Of a stretch of DNA of 12,433 nucleotides, positions 5,234 through 12,433 are shown in pieces (within the stretch, counting starts at the first letter, position 1; every line of letters begins with the position of its first letter). The notes under the pieces were generated by a model. The model saw only the letters and a list, made by a program, of their open reading frames with translations, made no database searches and had not been told where the DNA came from. This DNA comes from Spirochaetaceae bacterium (GTDB lineage: Bacteria; Spirochaetota; Spirochaetia; Treponematales; Breznakiellaceae): NCBI GenBank assembly GCA_031288215.1, contig JAITRV010000049.1, positions 1 through 12,433 of the forward strand. Direction: 5' to 3'. Made by a program: the position numbers and the translations under genes.

Positions 5234-7291
5234 TCACGCTTCGAATATCGACTGCTTGATCCGCCTGAGAAGGCTGATCCTCCCCAGGGGCAGGGAAAAT
5301 TCCTCCCCCTGGGGCATGGGTTTAAGAACAAGGACGGTCTCCCCGTCCCGTTTTTCCAGGGCCTGGGGAATCCCCAGGGCCCGGTTCGGCTCGTCCCCGG
5401 TTCCGGGCCAGATGACCTCCACCAGGGATTTTGAGGCCAGGGCCTGTTTGGCCACGGCGTTTTTTCCCACATAGTCCAGCCCCCGGGCCTCCAGCTTTTC
5501 CGCCCGGATCGAGGCCCCGGTGAGCTGCGTTTCGTCCAGGATCAGGCGCCGTTCTATCCGGGCGGCCAATTCGTCCCGGTCGGCCTTGGAAATGCGCAGC
5601 GTTTCGAGAACCCCCCGGAACCGTTCCTTATAGCCCTCACCGGCCGTCTCCGGCGCCGGGCAGGAACGCTCCCCGGCGGCCATGAAGGGCTCCGGGACGG
5701 AAAAGCCCAGGACCGCCAGGGAAGGGTACGGGGATTGCGGGGACTCCGGGGACTTCAGCCCGTCTCCCCCGGGGGCGGGCCGGTCCCGCCGGGCGACGAT
5801 GTCGAGGCCGGCCTTCTGCAGGGCCCCGGCGGCCTCCGCCGTGTCTTCGGCGGAGAGAAGGTAGACCCCCTCTCCCAGGGTTTGGGCCACCAGGGAGGCC
5901 ACCGGCTCCGCCTCCGCCAGGTAGCGCCGGTCTTCGGAGAGGGTCAGGACCACGCCCCGGTAGAGGGCCGCCCCGGAATACCGGCGTTCCCAGTCCCGGA
6001 GGCTCCACACCAGGCTTGTGTCCGCCTGCTTCCCGGAAAGGCGCTCCAGGAGTTCAATCATCGCGTCGGCGCCGATATTCCGGTCAAAGCCCCGGACCGC
6101 CGATTCCCGCTGTATTTCAAAGCGCACCGCGGTCCCGGTTTCCCGGACCGATGAGAAGTAGGCCAGCGTGAGGGCGTCGGCCAGGCCGATCTCCGGGTAG
6201 AGGATGCAGGAAAAGGCCGTATCCAGGGCGATCACCGGCCGGTCCCCCGCCGCCTCATCGGGAAGCTCCGCCCCCCGGCTCCAGAAACCCGGAAGCCGGC
6301 GCTCCAGGAGGCCGGTCTTTTCCAGGGCCACCGGCACAATCACCTCCGGCCGGTCTCCCCCGGGAGGGTCCTCCGATTTTCCCCGTTCCAGCAGATCCCC
6401 GATCCGCTTGAGGGTAAGCCGGGGGTAACGCCGCCCCGGTTCCAGGGCGGCGAGAAAATGGTGGACGAACCGTACCGCCGATTGCAGGCGGTTCCGTTGA
6501 AAATACCCCGATTCCGTCCCCCGGAGGTAGATGAGCAGCCCCGCGGCGGTGTATTCCCGTCTTTCGGCGGGGGAGAGCGCCGCAAAGGCCCGGAGCCGCC
6601 CCTCATGGGGGAAGAGGCCCTCCCCCTCATAGTGGAAAAGGCCGGCGGCGGTGAGGGCTCCCAGGGCAAGCTCCGGCTCCATGCCGGGAAAGAGGTTCCG
6701 CCCCTCCGCCAGGACCTTCTTGCGGATTCCCCCCCGGCTCTTAAAGAAGTCCGGCCGTTCCAGGACAAAGGCCGTCAGGGCCGCCAGCCGGGGCGTGTCC
6801 AGCGCCACCGGGGGCTGCCGCCGCCCCTCCTCCGCCGGCTCCCCCGCTTCCTCCGAGGGGAAGATGGGGCTGGGATCCTCCGCAAAGGGGGCCAGCACCG
6901 GAGCCAGGACGGGGTTCAGGGCCAGCCGGTAGACCCCTTCGACCTTGATCCGGTAGAGGATGAGCCGCTCCTCCAGGTTGATGATCCGGGAATGGACCTC
7001 CCCGTAGCTCAGTTCCCCGGAAAAGAAGCTTTCCACTTCCCCCGGGGCCGGTTCCTCCAGGACCGCCACGGCGGCGATGATCCGGTGATCCTCCGGGCCG
7101 ATATAGGCGCCGATAGCGTCCTGGATGTCCTTGCGGGAAAGAAAGGCCGAGAGGTCCTCCAGCAGCCGCTGTTTGTTGAAGGGGGTCTTGATGTTCCCGA
7201 AGACGCTCTTGATGAGATCGAAGTAGGAACTGTCCGGAAGGATCATCAGGGCGGATTTCCAATCCTCCGGGGAACGGAACCGGGCGTTCAT
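5234..7291 (-). CDS. Helicase-associated protein with XPB/Ssl2 N-terminal-like domain, partner of XPB
   Basis: This 685-residue protein starts at ATG 7291, behind a perfect AGGAGG six bases upstream, and overlaps the XPB stop as ATGA. No helicase motif (Walker A, DEAH-type box) is present. From about residue 350 to 450 the sequence VIALDTAFSCILYPEIGLAD, then FEIQRESAVRGFDRNIGADA, LLERLSGKQ and LRDWERRYSGAALYRG follows the pattern of the Helicase_C_3 (XPB/Ssl2-like N-terminal) domain, which is also at the N-terminus of the neighbouring helicase. The N-terminal 330 residues are helical, with a winged-helix feel (IHSR-type charged helices, FFSGELSYGEVHSRI). The C-terminus reads EVIWPGTGDEPNRALG and is beta-rich. 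Actinobacteria also pair XPB with a large helicase-associated protein of this type, so a scaffold, DNA-binding or regulatory subunit of XPB is the best guess. Biochemical function is unknown. Confidence 0.85.
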   Translation of the reverse strand: MNARFRSPEDWKSALMILPDSSYFDLIKSVFGNIKTPFNKQRLLEDLSAFLSRKDIQDAIGAYIGPEDHRIIAAVAVLEEPAPGEVESFFSGELSYGEVHSRIINLEERLILYRIKVEGVYRLALNPVLAPVLAPFAEDPSPIFPSEEAGEPAEEGRRQPPVALDTPRLAALTAFVLERPDFFKSRGGIRKKVLAEGRNLFPGMEPELALGALTAAGLFHYEGEGLFPHEGRLRAFAALSPAERREYTAAGLLIYLRGTESGYFQRNRLQSAVRFVHHFLAALEPGRRYPRLTLKRIGDLLERGKSEDPPGGDRPEVIVPVALEKTGLLERRLPGFWSRGAELPDEAAGDRPVIALDTAFSCILYPEIGLADALTLAYFSSVRETGTAVRFEIQRESAVRGFDRNIGADAMIELLERLSGKQADTSLVWSLRDWERRYSGAALYRGVVLTLSEDRRYLAEAEPVASLVAQTLGEGVYLLSAEDTAEAAGALQKAGLDIVARRDRPAPGGDGLKSPESPQSPYPSLAVLGFSVPEPFMAAGERSCPAPETAGEGYKERFRGVLETLRISKADRDELAARIERRLILDETQLTGASIRAEKLEARGLDYVGKNAVAKQALASKSLVEVIWPGTGDEPNRALGIPQALEKRDGETVLVLKPMPQGEEFSLPLGRISLLRRIKQSIFEA

Positions 7292-9030
7292 ATCTTCCCT
7301 CCTGTTGTTCCCCCGGCGAGAACCCCGCCGGACCAGTGCTGGAGGGAATACTTGTAGCCCTGCTCCGCCAGGAATTTCTGGCGGTTTGCGGCGAAGTCCT
7401 CCTCCAGGGTTTCCCGGGAGACCAGTGTATAGAAGTAGGAATTCCTCCCCTTGGGGCGGAGGATCCGGCCCAGGCGCTGGGCTTCCTCCTGCCGGGACCC
7501 GAAGGACCCCGACACCTGAATGGCCATGGAGGCGTCCGGGAGGTCGATGGCGAAGTTCGCCACCTTGGACACCACGATCACCCGGACTTCCCCCTGCTTG
7601 AAGGCCCGGTAGATCCGTTCCCGCTCGGCGTTGGGGGTCTTCCCCGTAATCAGGGGGCTCTTGAGGAGCCGCGCCAGGGATTCAAGCTGGGAGATGTACT
7701 GGCCTATCACCAGGATATGATCCTCCCCGTGGTTTTCCACCAGTTGGGCGGCGATGGTTTCCTTGAGGGGATTCTCGCTGGCGATGCGGTATTTTTCCCG
7801 GGGGGAGGCCACCGCATAGGGGATCCGGAGCTTTTCCGGCAGATCCAGCCGGATCTCGATACAGAGGGCCTCGGCGATCCAGCCCTTGTGTTCCAGGTCC
7901 TTCCAGGGAACATCGTAGCGCTTGGGCCCCACCAGGCTGAACACCGCGTCCTCGGCCCCGTCTTCCCGGACCAGGGTCGCGGTAAGCCCCAGCCGCCGGA
8001 CCGCCTGGAGTTCCGCGGTAACCCGGAACACCGGCGCCGGGAGCAGGTGCACCTCGTCGTAGATGATCAGCCCCCAGGGCCGCTCCCGGAAGAGCTTGAA
8101 ATGGGGAAAATCCCCTTCCTTGCGGGGCCGCCAGGTGAGGATCTGGTAGGTGGCGATGGTAACCGGCGCCACGGCCTTGGAATCCCCGGTGTATTCGGCG
8201 ATATCCTCCGGGGCGAGGCTGGTTTTGTCCAAGAGTTCTTCTATCCACTGGTGCACCGCCGCCACATTGGTGGTGAGAATCAGGGTGTTGGTCCTGATCA
8301 GGGTCATGAAGGTCATCCCCACCACGGTCTTCCCGGAGCCGCAGGGCAGCACCACCACCCCGTAGCCGGTCCCGGGGCCGCCGTCCCCCAGAACCGTCCG
8401 GGCGGCCTCCACCTGGTAATCCCGGGGGGCGAAGGGCCGGCCCAGGGAGTTCTCTTCCCGCAGGGCTATTTCCAGGGGTTCCCCGTCTATCAGGGGGGCC
8501 TCGTCCTTCACCGGCCAGCCCAGCTTGATCAGTTCCCGCTTGACGCTTCCCCGGTCGGTCAGGCGCAGCCGGAAACCTTTCCCGGCCCGTTCCAGGTATT
8601 TCTGCAAAGACCGGGCCGCCCCGATTTCCGCGAGGATTGCCTCGTCGGCGGCGGTGAGGAAAAGCGTCTCCGGCTGATCCGGCTCCGGCTCCGGTTCCGG
8701 CTCCGCAAGGAGAGGCGGCTCCGCGAGGAGACGAATCTTCCCGTACCGGGCCATGGTGTCGGAAAACCCTTCGGCAATCCCCGGAGGCACCGGGTAGCGG
8801 CTGTAGTTCTCCAGGGCCGAGAGGATATCCCGGGGGGAGAAGCCCGCGCTGGCGGCGTTCCACAGGGAGAGGGCGCTGATCCGGTAGGTATGGATATGCT
8901 CCGGCGATTTCTCCAGTTCCGCAAAGGGCATGATCGCGGCCCGGGCGTCCTCCGCCCGGGGGGCATGGACATCCAAAAGCAGGGTACGGTCGCTTTGAAC
9001 GATCAGAGGGTTTGCGGGATCTATCGCCAT
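7288..9030 (-). CDS. XPB/Ssl2-type superfamily 2 DNA helicase
   Basis: This 580-residue ATP-dependent 3'-5' DNA helicase is of the XPB (ERCC3/RAD25) family. Residues 8-100 form the XPB/Ssl2 N-terminal-like domain (PLIVQSDRTLLLDVHA, TYRISALSLWNAASAGFSP). A repetitive Glu-Pro linker follows. The helicase core has the Q-region RDYQVEAARTVL, Walker A PCGSGKT (K234), DEVH box (D325-H328), motif III LTATLVRED with the XPB-specific RED triad (R355-D357), and motif VI QRLGRILRPKG from Q518. In eukaryotes XPB opens DNA in TFIIH for repair and transcription; bacterial XPBs, known in spirochaetes and mycobacteria, are thought to act in DNA repair. The start ATG 9030 lacks a good Shine-Dalgarno, unlike all neighbours. 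It is followed with ATGA overlap by its probable partner protein. No Bax1-type nuclease, the archaeal XPB partner, is seen nearby. Confidence 0.95.
   Translation of the reverse strand: MAIDPANPLIVQSDRTLLLDVHAPRAEDARAAIMPFAELEKSPEHIHTYRISALSLWNAASAGFSPRDILSALENYSRYPVPPGIAEGFSDTMARYGKIRLLAEPPLLAEPEPEPEPDQPETLFLTAADEAILAEIGAARSLQKYLERAGKGFRLRLTDRGSVKRELIKLGWPVKDEAPLIDGEPLEIALREENSLGRPFAPRDYQVEAARTVLGDGGPGTGYGVVVLPCGSGKTVVGMTFMTLIRTNTLILTTNVAAVHQWIEELLDKTSLAPEDIAEYTGDSKAVAPVTIATYQILTWRPRKEGDFPHFKLFRERPWGLIIYDEVHLLPAPVFRVTAELQAVRRLGLTATLVREDGAEDAVFSLVGPKRYDVPWKDLEHKGWIAEALCIEIRLDLPEKLRIPYAVASPREKYRIASENPLKETIAAQLVENHGEDHILVIGQYISQLESLARLLKSPLITGKTPNAERERIYRAFKQGEVRVIVVSKVANFAIDLPDASMAIQVSGSFGSRQEEAQRLGRILRPKGRNSYFYTLVSRETLEEDFAANRQKFLAEQGYKYSLQHWSGGVLAGGTTGGKI
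8681..8732 (-). repeat. Short tandem repeat encoding the LLAEP / EPEP linker of XPB
   Basis: On the plus strand GGCTCC is repeated at 8681, 8687 and 8699, with a one-base variant (GGTTCC) at 8693. Next to it, CTCCGCAAGGAG and CTCCGCGAGGAG form an imperfect 12-base repeat. In the protein this gives LLAEP twice and then EPEPEPEP, a flexible acidic linker between the N-terminal domain and the helicase core. Repeat number could vary between strains by slippage without breaking the frame. Confidence 0.6.
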
Positions 9031-9039
9031 AACTCATCA

Positions 9040-9068
9040 ACTATAGTGCATTTTTTATTGAAATAAAA
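9040..9068 (-). promoter_or_regulatory. Possible promoter for the XPB operon
   Basis: On the minus strand TATAGT (9045-9040) lies nine bases before the XPB ATG, within an AT-rich tract. The -35 position with a 17-base spacer holds only TTTTAT, a poor match. If used, this -10 would give a leader of only a few bases, which would fit the absence of a clear Shine-Dalgarno for XPB. The core ACTATAGT is itself palindromic. Confidence 0.3.
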
Positions 9069-9182
9069 GGGGCTTTTTTCCTTTTTTTTACGAAATTTTA
9101 GAAATATGAAATGAGGGCCTTCTTTTTTTTGAGCAAACGCGGGAGCCCTGTTCGCTGCCCCGACAGCCGGCGGATGGGGTGC

Positions 9183-9211
9183 TTGCGCCGAAACAAAATA
9201 GGCCGTATAGT
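9183..9211 (+). promoter_or_regulatory. Possible sigma-70-type promoter before the U32 gene
   Basis: TTGCGC at 9183-9188 and TATAGT at 9206-9211 are separated by exactly 17 bases, a good sigma-70 layout. The -10 ends nine bases before the U32 ATG. GAGGGGG at 9212-9218 lies in that gap and looks like a ribosome binding site, which transcription from this promoter would mostly leave out of the mRNA. So either the promoter gives a leaderless message or the true promoter is further up, in the AT-rich 9041-9130 stretch. The rest of 9031-9220 holds T-tracts and no gene that I can support. Confidence 0.35.
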
Positions 9212-9220
9212 GAGGGGGTT

Positions 9221-11359
9221 ATGGCTTTTACCACCCCTTCCGCAGCGCCCGCGGAATTGCTTGCCCCGGCGGGGTCCCCGGAGGCGCTGGATGCCGCCAT
9301 CGGCGAAGGCGCCGACGGGGTGTACCTGGGGCTGCGGAATTTTAACGCCCGGCTGCGGAGCGCCAATTTTGCCTATTCCCAGTTTGAGGGCGCCCTGAGG
9401 GCCCTGCACCGGATGGGCCGGAAGCTCTATGTGACGGTGAATACGGTTTTTGAACAGCGGGAAGCGGATCGGATGTACCAACTGCTCAAATATCTCTCGG
9501 CGCTCGGTCCGGACGGCCTCATCATCCAGGATTTTGGGATCGTCCCCCTGGTCCGGGAGCATTTTCCTTCCCTGAAGCTCCACGCTTCCACCCAGATGAA
9601 CATCGCCGCTGCCCGGGGGACCAACCTGCTTTCCAAACACGGCTTCTCCCGGGCGGTGCTGGCCCGGGAATTGAGCCTCCCGGAGATCCGGGAGATCCGG
9701 GGGCAGACCAACCTGGAACTGGAGGTCTTTGTCCACGGGGCCCTCTGCGTCAGCGCCTCGGGGCTCTGCCTCTTTTCCAGCTACCTGGGGGGAAAGTCCG
9801 CCAACCGGGGGATGTGCACCCAGGCCTGCCGGCGGCTGTACCGCCAGGGGGAGGATCAGGGCTACTATTTCAGCCCCGCGGACCTCCAGTTGCTGGAACA
9901 GATCCCCGCCCTGGTCGACGCGGGGGTGAATTCCTTCAAGATCGAGGGGCGGATGCGGAGCGCCGAATACGTGGGCGCCGTGGTGGCCGCCTACCGCCGG
10001 GTCCTGGACAGCCTGGACCGCGGCCCGGAGGGGGCCATAGCCCAGGCCCAGGCCATCCTCCGCGGCGACTTCGCCCGGTCAAAGACGGCCTTTTACCATA
10101 CCCCGGAGGCGGCCGCGGGCCTCTCCTGGCTTAACCCCCGGCAGGACGGGGGCACCGGGATTCCCCTGGGGGCCATCCTCAAGGTGAAGGGAACCGGGAC
10201 CCCCTCCGGGGCCGGGACCGGCCGCCGGGCCCTTATCCCCGCCGGGCCCCTGATGCCCGAACCGGGAGACACGCTGCGCTTCCACCGGGCGGACGACTCC
10301 AAGCGCCGGACCCTCGTCATGCCCCCCGATGCCCCGCGGGGATCGCCGGGCAGCCCGCATAAAGACGCCGGTTCCGATGCCGGCTCCTGGATATCCTGTC
10401 CTGAGGGCTTTGAGATTGGCGACTCGGTGTACCTGATCCGCAGGCGTTCTGCCGCGAAACGGTATCCGGCGGTGATCCGGGACCTGGACCGCTGCCGCCG
10501 CGCCCCGGGCCGGGAGACGGCCCCGGAGCGGAGCCTCCCTCCCCTGGGGAAGCAGGCCCTCAAGGCCTTTCCCGAGGGGCTTTACAGCGCGGTTTCGGGG
10601 ATAGGGGACCTCTACGTCCTCCAGTCGGTACGGCCCCTGCGGGTCATGCTGGCCCTGACCCGCGGGAACGCGGCCCGGCTTCTGGAGGGGCCGCTTCCCT
10701 TCAGCCCCGGCGAAATCATCCTGGTCCTGGACCCCTATTTCCCCCAGTCCCGGGAGGCGGTCCTGGAGGGGGAGCTTCGGGACCTCATGGCCGCGGGGTA
10801 CCGGCAGTTTGTGGTGAATAATCCGGGGCATTTTTCCTATTTCCGCGCCGAGCGGGTTTCCCTCATCGCCGGTCCCTTCCTGTATACCTTTAACCGCTGG
10901 GCCGCTTCCTTCGTGGCTTCCCTGGGCGCGGACTTTGCGGTGACTCCCCTGGAAAACAACCGCCAAAACCTGGAACGCACCGTGGAACCGGGCCGCCGGG
11001 CCGCCGTCTTCGTCACCCTCTTTGCCTACCCTGCCCTCTTCCGCATCCGGGCGGACCTGAGCGGGCGTTACGGCTTCGGCAGCTTCCAGGACAGCCAGGG
11101 CGAGCGCTTCCGGCTCAACGCCGGGGAGGAGGGGTCGGCGGTGATTCCCGAACGGCCCTTCTATATCGGCGACAAGCTCCCCTTTCTCAGGACCGCGGGC
11201 TTCCGCCGTTTCATCCTGGATTTTTCGGGCTCTCCCCTGAAGAAGCGGGATTACCGGGACATCATGGCCGCGGTACGGGAAGGCCGCCCCCTGCCCAATA
11301 CGAGCCGCTTCAACTGGAAAGACGGCTTCTATTCGCCCCAAGAGGGGGTCCCGGGGTAG
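9221..11359 (+). CDS. Peptidase U32 family protein, RlhA-like (probable Fe-S RNA-hydroxylation enzyme)
   Basis: This 712-residue protein starts at ATG 9221 behind GAGGGGG; a GTG at 9179 is in frame but has no such support. The N-terminal U32 domain (about 10-270) reads ELLAPAGSPEALDAAIGEGA-DGVYLG, LYVTVNTVF, DGLIIQDFG, LHASTQMNI, VFVHGALCVSASGLCLFSSY, then FKIEGRMRSAEYV. Four cysteines (C176, C183, C199, C203) lie where U32 proteins such as UbiU/UbiV bind a 4Fe-4S cluster. A beta-barrel-like part follows (LGAILKVKG to GDTLRFHR), then a Gly/Pro-rich insert. The last 280 residues contain VVNNPGHFSYF and GPFLYTFNRWAASFVASLGA, reminiscent of a second, cysteine-free U32 half. Size and layout suit RlhA (23S rRNA C2501 hydroxylation) better than short protease-labelled members. 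The exact substrate is not decided by sequence. It is a single-gene unit, divergent from XPB. Confidence 0.9.
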   Translation: MAFTTPSAAPAELLAPAGSPEALDAAIGEGADGVYLGLRNFNARLRSANFAYSQFEGALRALHRMGRKLYVTVNTVFEQREADRMYQLLKYLSALGPDGLIIQDFGIVPLVREHFPSLKLHASTQMNIAAARGTNLLSKHGFSRAVLARELSLPEIREIRGQTNLELEVFVHGALCVSASGLCLFSSYLGGKSANRGMCTQACRRLYRQGEDQGYYFSPADLQLLEQIPALVDAGVNSFKIEGRMRSAEYVGAVVAAYRRVLDSLDRGPEGAIAQAQAILRGDFARSKTAFYHTPEAAAGLSWLNPRQDGGTGIPLGAILKVKGTGTPSGAGTGRRALIPAGPLMPEPGDTLRFHRADDSKRRTLVMPPDAPRGSPGSPHKDAGSDAGSWISCPEGFEIGDSVYLIRRRSAAKRYPAVIRDLDRCRRAPGRETAPERSLPPLGKQALKAFPEGLYSAVSGIGDLYVLQSVRPLRVMLALTRGNAARLLEGPLPFSPGEIILVLDPYFPQSREAVLEGELRDLMAAGYRQFVVNNPGHFSYFRAERVSLIAGPFLYTFNRWAASFVASLGADFAVTPLENNRQNLERTVEPGRRAAVFVTLFAYPALFRIRADLSGRYGFGSFQDSQGERFRLNAGEEGSAVIPERPFYIGDKLPFLRTAGFRRFILDFSGSPLKKRDYRDIMAAVREGRPLPNTSRFNWKDGFYSPQEGVPG

Positions 11360-11360
11360 T

Positions 11361-11385
11361 GCCGGGCCCCCCGCCCCGGCCTTTT
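11361..11385 (+). terminator. Hairpin terminator of the U32 gene, in the convergent gap
   Basis: GCCGGG (11361-11366) pairs with CCCGGC (11375-11380) around an 8-base loop, followed by C and four Ts. It begins two bases after the U32 TAG and its T-run enters the pckG stop codon. The short T-run makes it modest on the plus strand; on the minus strand no T-run follows, so it would only weakly stop pckG transcription. Confidence 0.5.
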
Positions 11386-12433
11386 AAGCCTGAAGGCGTT
11401 TCTCGATGGCGTCCAGTTCGGTGTAAAGCTCCTTGGGGAGCTTGTCCCCGAATTTGGGGTAGTGGTTCTGCCGGACATCGGCGATTTCCGCCTTCCAGCC
11501 TTCAATATCCACCTTGAGGAGTTCCCGCATATCCGCCTCGCTCACCCCCTCGGGGCGGCTGATGGCGTCCGCCGTGGGGAGATAGCCGATGGGGGTTTCC
11601 ACCGCCTTGCCCGTACCGGCGCAGCGCTCGAAGATCCAGGCCAGCACCCGGGAATTTTCCCCATAACCGGGCCAGATGAACTTGCCCGCCTCGTTCTTGC
11701 GGAACCAGTTGACAAAGAAGATCTTGGGGAGCTTCGCCTCGTCGTGGGTTTGCCCCAGCTTGATCCAGTGCTTGAAGTAATCCCCCATGTGGTAGCCGCA
11801 GAAGGGGAGCATGGCGAAGGGATCCCGCCGGATGGTGCCGGCCTTGAGGTCCAGGGCCGCGGCGGTTACTTCGGAACCCACGATGGAGCCCATAAAAACC
11901 CCGTGGATCCAGCTTTTGGCCTGGTTCACGAGGGGAATGGTCTTGGGCCGCCGGCCCCCAAAGAGAAAGGCGCTGATGGGTACCCCCTTGGGGTCCTCCC
12001 ATTCCGAGGCGATCACCGGGCACTGCTTGGCTGGACCGGTAAACCGGGAATTGGGATGGGCCGTGGGTTTCTGTTCCTTGTTACCCTTGTCCTGGATCCA
12101 CTCGTTGCCGTTCCAGTCGATGAGTTTTCCCGGGGCGTCGTAGCCGATCCCCTCCCACCAGACGGTTTTGTCTTCCGTTAGGGCCACGTTGGTATAGATG
12201 GTGTTCTTTTTGATGGTCTCCATGGCGTTCCGGTTGGAGTCGTTGTTGGTCCCCGGGGCGACCCCGAAGAATCCCGCTTCGGGGTTGATGGCGTAGAGCC
12301 TGCCGTCGGCGCCGAATTTCATCCAGGCGATATCGTCCCCCACGGTTTCCACCTTCCAGCCCGGCAGGGTGGGGATGAGCATGGCGAGGTTGGTCTTGCC
12401 GCAGGCCGAGGGGAAGGCGCCGGTGATGTATTT
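11384..12433 (-). CDS. pckG: Phosphoenolpyruvate carboxykinase (GTP), C-terminal part (5' end outside window)
   Basis: The 349 visible residues are the C-terminal part of a roughly 600-residue GTP-dependent PEPCK, which interconverts oxaloacetate + GTP and phosphoenolpyruvate + CO2 + GDP in the cytoplasm. The frame is open to the right edge and begins KYITGAFPSACGKTNLAM, the P-loop (kinase-1a) with the reactive cysteine of the GTP class. Kinase-2 follows (VGDDIAWM), then GFFGVAPGTN, FGGRRPKTIPLV, FVNWFRK and WPGYGENSRVLAWIFER, all signatures of the GTP type rather than the ATP type (PckA). The first ATG in view (12382) is the Met of the P-loop, not the start. All visible active-site motifs are intact. 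The gene converges with the U32 gene at its 3' end, with only 24 bases between stop codons. In gut spirochaetes this enzyme often runs toward oxaloacetate for succinate or amino acid supply, but direction here is inference. Confidence 0.97.
   Translation of the reverse strand, partial: KYITGAFPSACGKTNLAMLIPTLPGWKVETVGDDIAWMKFGADGRLYAINPEAGFFGVAPGTNNDSNRNAMETIKKNTIYTNVALTEDKTVWWEGIGYDAPGKLIDWNGNEWIQDKGNKEQKPTAHPNSRFTGPAKQCPVIASEWEDPKGVPISAFLFGGRRPKTIPLVNQAKSWIHGVFMGSIVGSEVTAAALDLKAGTIRRDPFAMLPFCGYHMGDYFKHWIKLGQTHDEAKLPKIFFVNWFRKNEAGKFIWPGYGENSRVLAWIFERCAGTGKAVETPIGYLPTADAISRPEGVSEADMRELLKVDIEGWKAEIADVRQNHYPKFGDKLPKELYTELDAIEKRLQA

Noticed and set aside
5116..5472. N-terminal extension of the NYN protein by reading upstream in frame
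   Set aside because: The extension would run through the palindrome cluster and into the helicase-partner gene, giving Trp/Pro/Arg-rich nonsense. The AGAGGAG five bases before ATG 5115 fixes the start.
6458..7357. A 299-codon open frame on the plus strand opposite the helicase partner gene
   Set aside because: Same shadow composition, and the opposite strand has the strong AGGAGG start and recognisable domain pattern.
4345..9030. Possibility that the XPB/NYN block is a phage-defence island
   Set aside because: No recombinase, integrase, tRNA junction or base-composition change was seen, and XPB with a helicase-associated partner is known as chromosomal equipment in several phyla.
7336..9066. 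A 576-codon open frame on the plus strand, antisense to the XPB helicase gene
   Set aside because: It is Gly/Pro/His-rich with no domain pattern, and lies wholly opposite a gene with intact helicase motifs. Long antisense frames are expected in GC-rich coding DNA.
10079..11341. A 420-codon open frame on the minus strand, antisense to the U32 gene
   Set aside because: Low-complexity Gly/Arg/Pro composition, no ribosome binding site of note, and fully explained as a shadow of the U32 frame.

Overview
The window looks like a chromosomal segment of a GC-rich spirochaete, probably a Treponema relative. Three things suggest this: the gene order rpmH-rnpA-yidD-yidC-jag, a bacterial XPB-type helicase paired with a helicase-associated partner, and a GTP-type PEP carboxykinase. 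The assignment rests on recognised proteins and gene order only, so genus is not certain.

Left part (1-4309, plus strand): the 3' end of rpmH, then rnpA, yidD, yidC, jag and a secreted protein of unknown function. Joints are tight (ATGA between rnpA and yidD, TTGA between jag and the secreted protein), so this reads as one transcription unit. It links ribosome assembly and tRNA maturation (L34, RNase P protein) with membrane-protein insertion (YidD, YidC) and an RNA-binding regulator (Jag/KhpB). The rpmH-rnpA junction is odd: no ATG, GTG, TTG or CTG occurs in any plus-strand frame between 105 and 241. The best rnpA start is an ATC at 169 behind a strong Shine-Dalgarno, and three back-to-back GC hairpins precede it.

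Middle part (4345-9030, minus strand, so the first gene is on the right): an XPB-like helicase overlaps by ATGA a 685-residue protein that appears to carry the same XPB/Ssl2 N-terminal-type domain. After a 118-base gap filled by a GC palindrome cluster comes a NYN nuclease with a C-terminal OST-HTH/LOTUS-like domain. The helicase pair probably acts in DNA repair or remodelling. Whether the NYN protein belongs to the same pathway is an open and interesting question.

Right part: an AT-rich divergent intergenic region (9031-9220) separates XPB from a large U32-family protein (9221-11359, plus strand) with the four-cysteine Fe-S pattern of rRNA/tRNA-hydroxylation U32 proteins. It converges, over a small hairpin terminator, on the 3' part of pckG, which runs off the right edge on the minus strand.

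No tRNA, rRNA, CRISPR array, insertion sequence or phage gene was seen. Most of the window is ordinary housekeeping sequence. The best second looks are the rnpA start and the XPB / partner / NYN-LOTUS neighbourhood.
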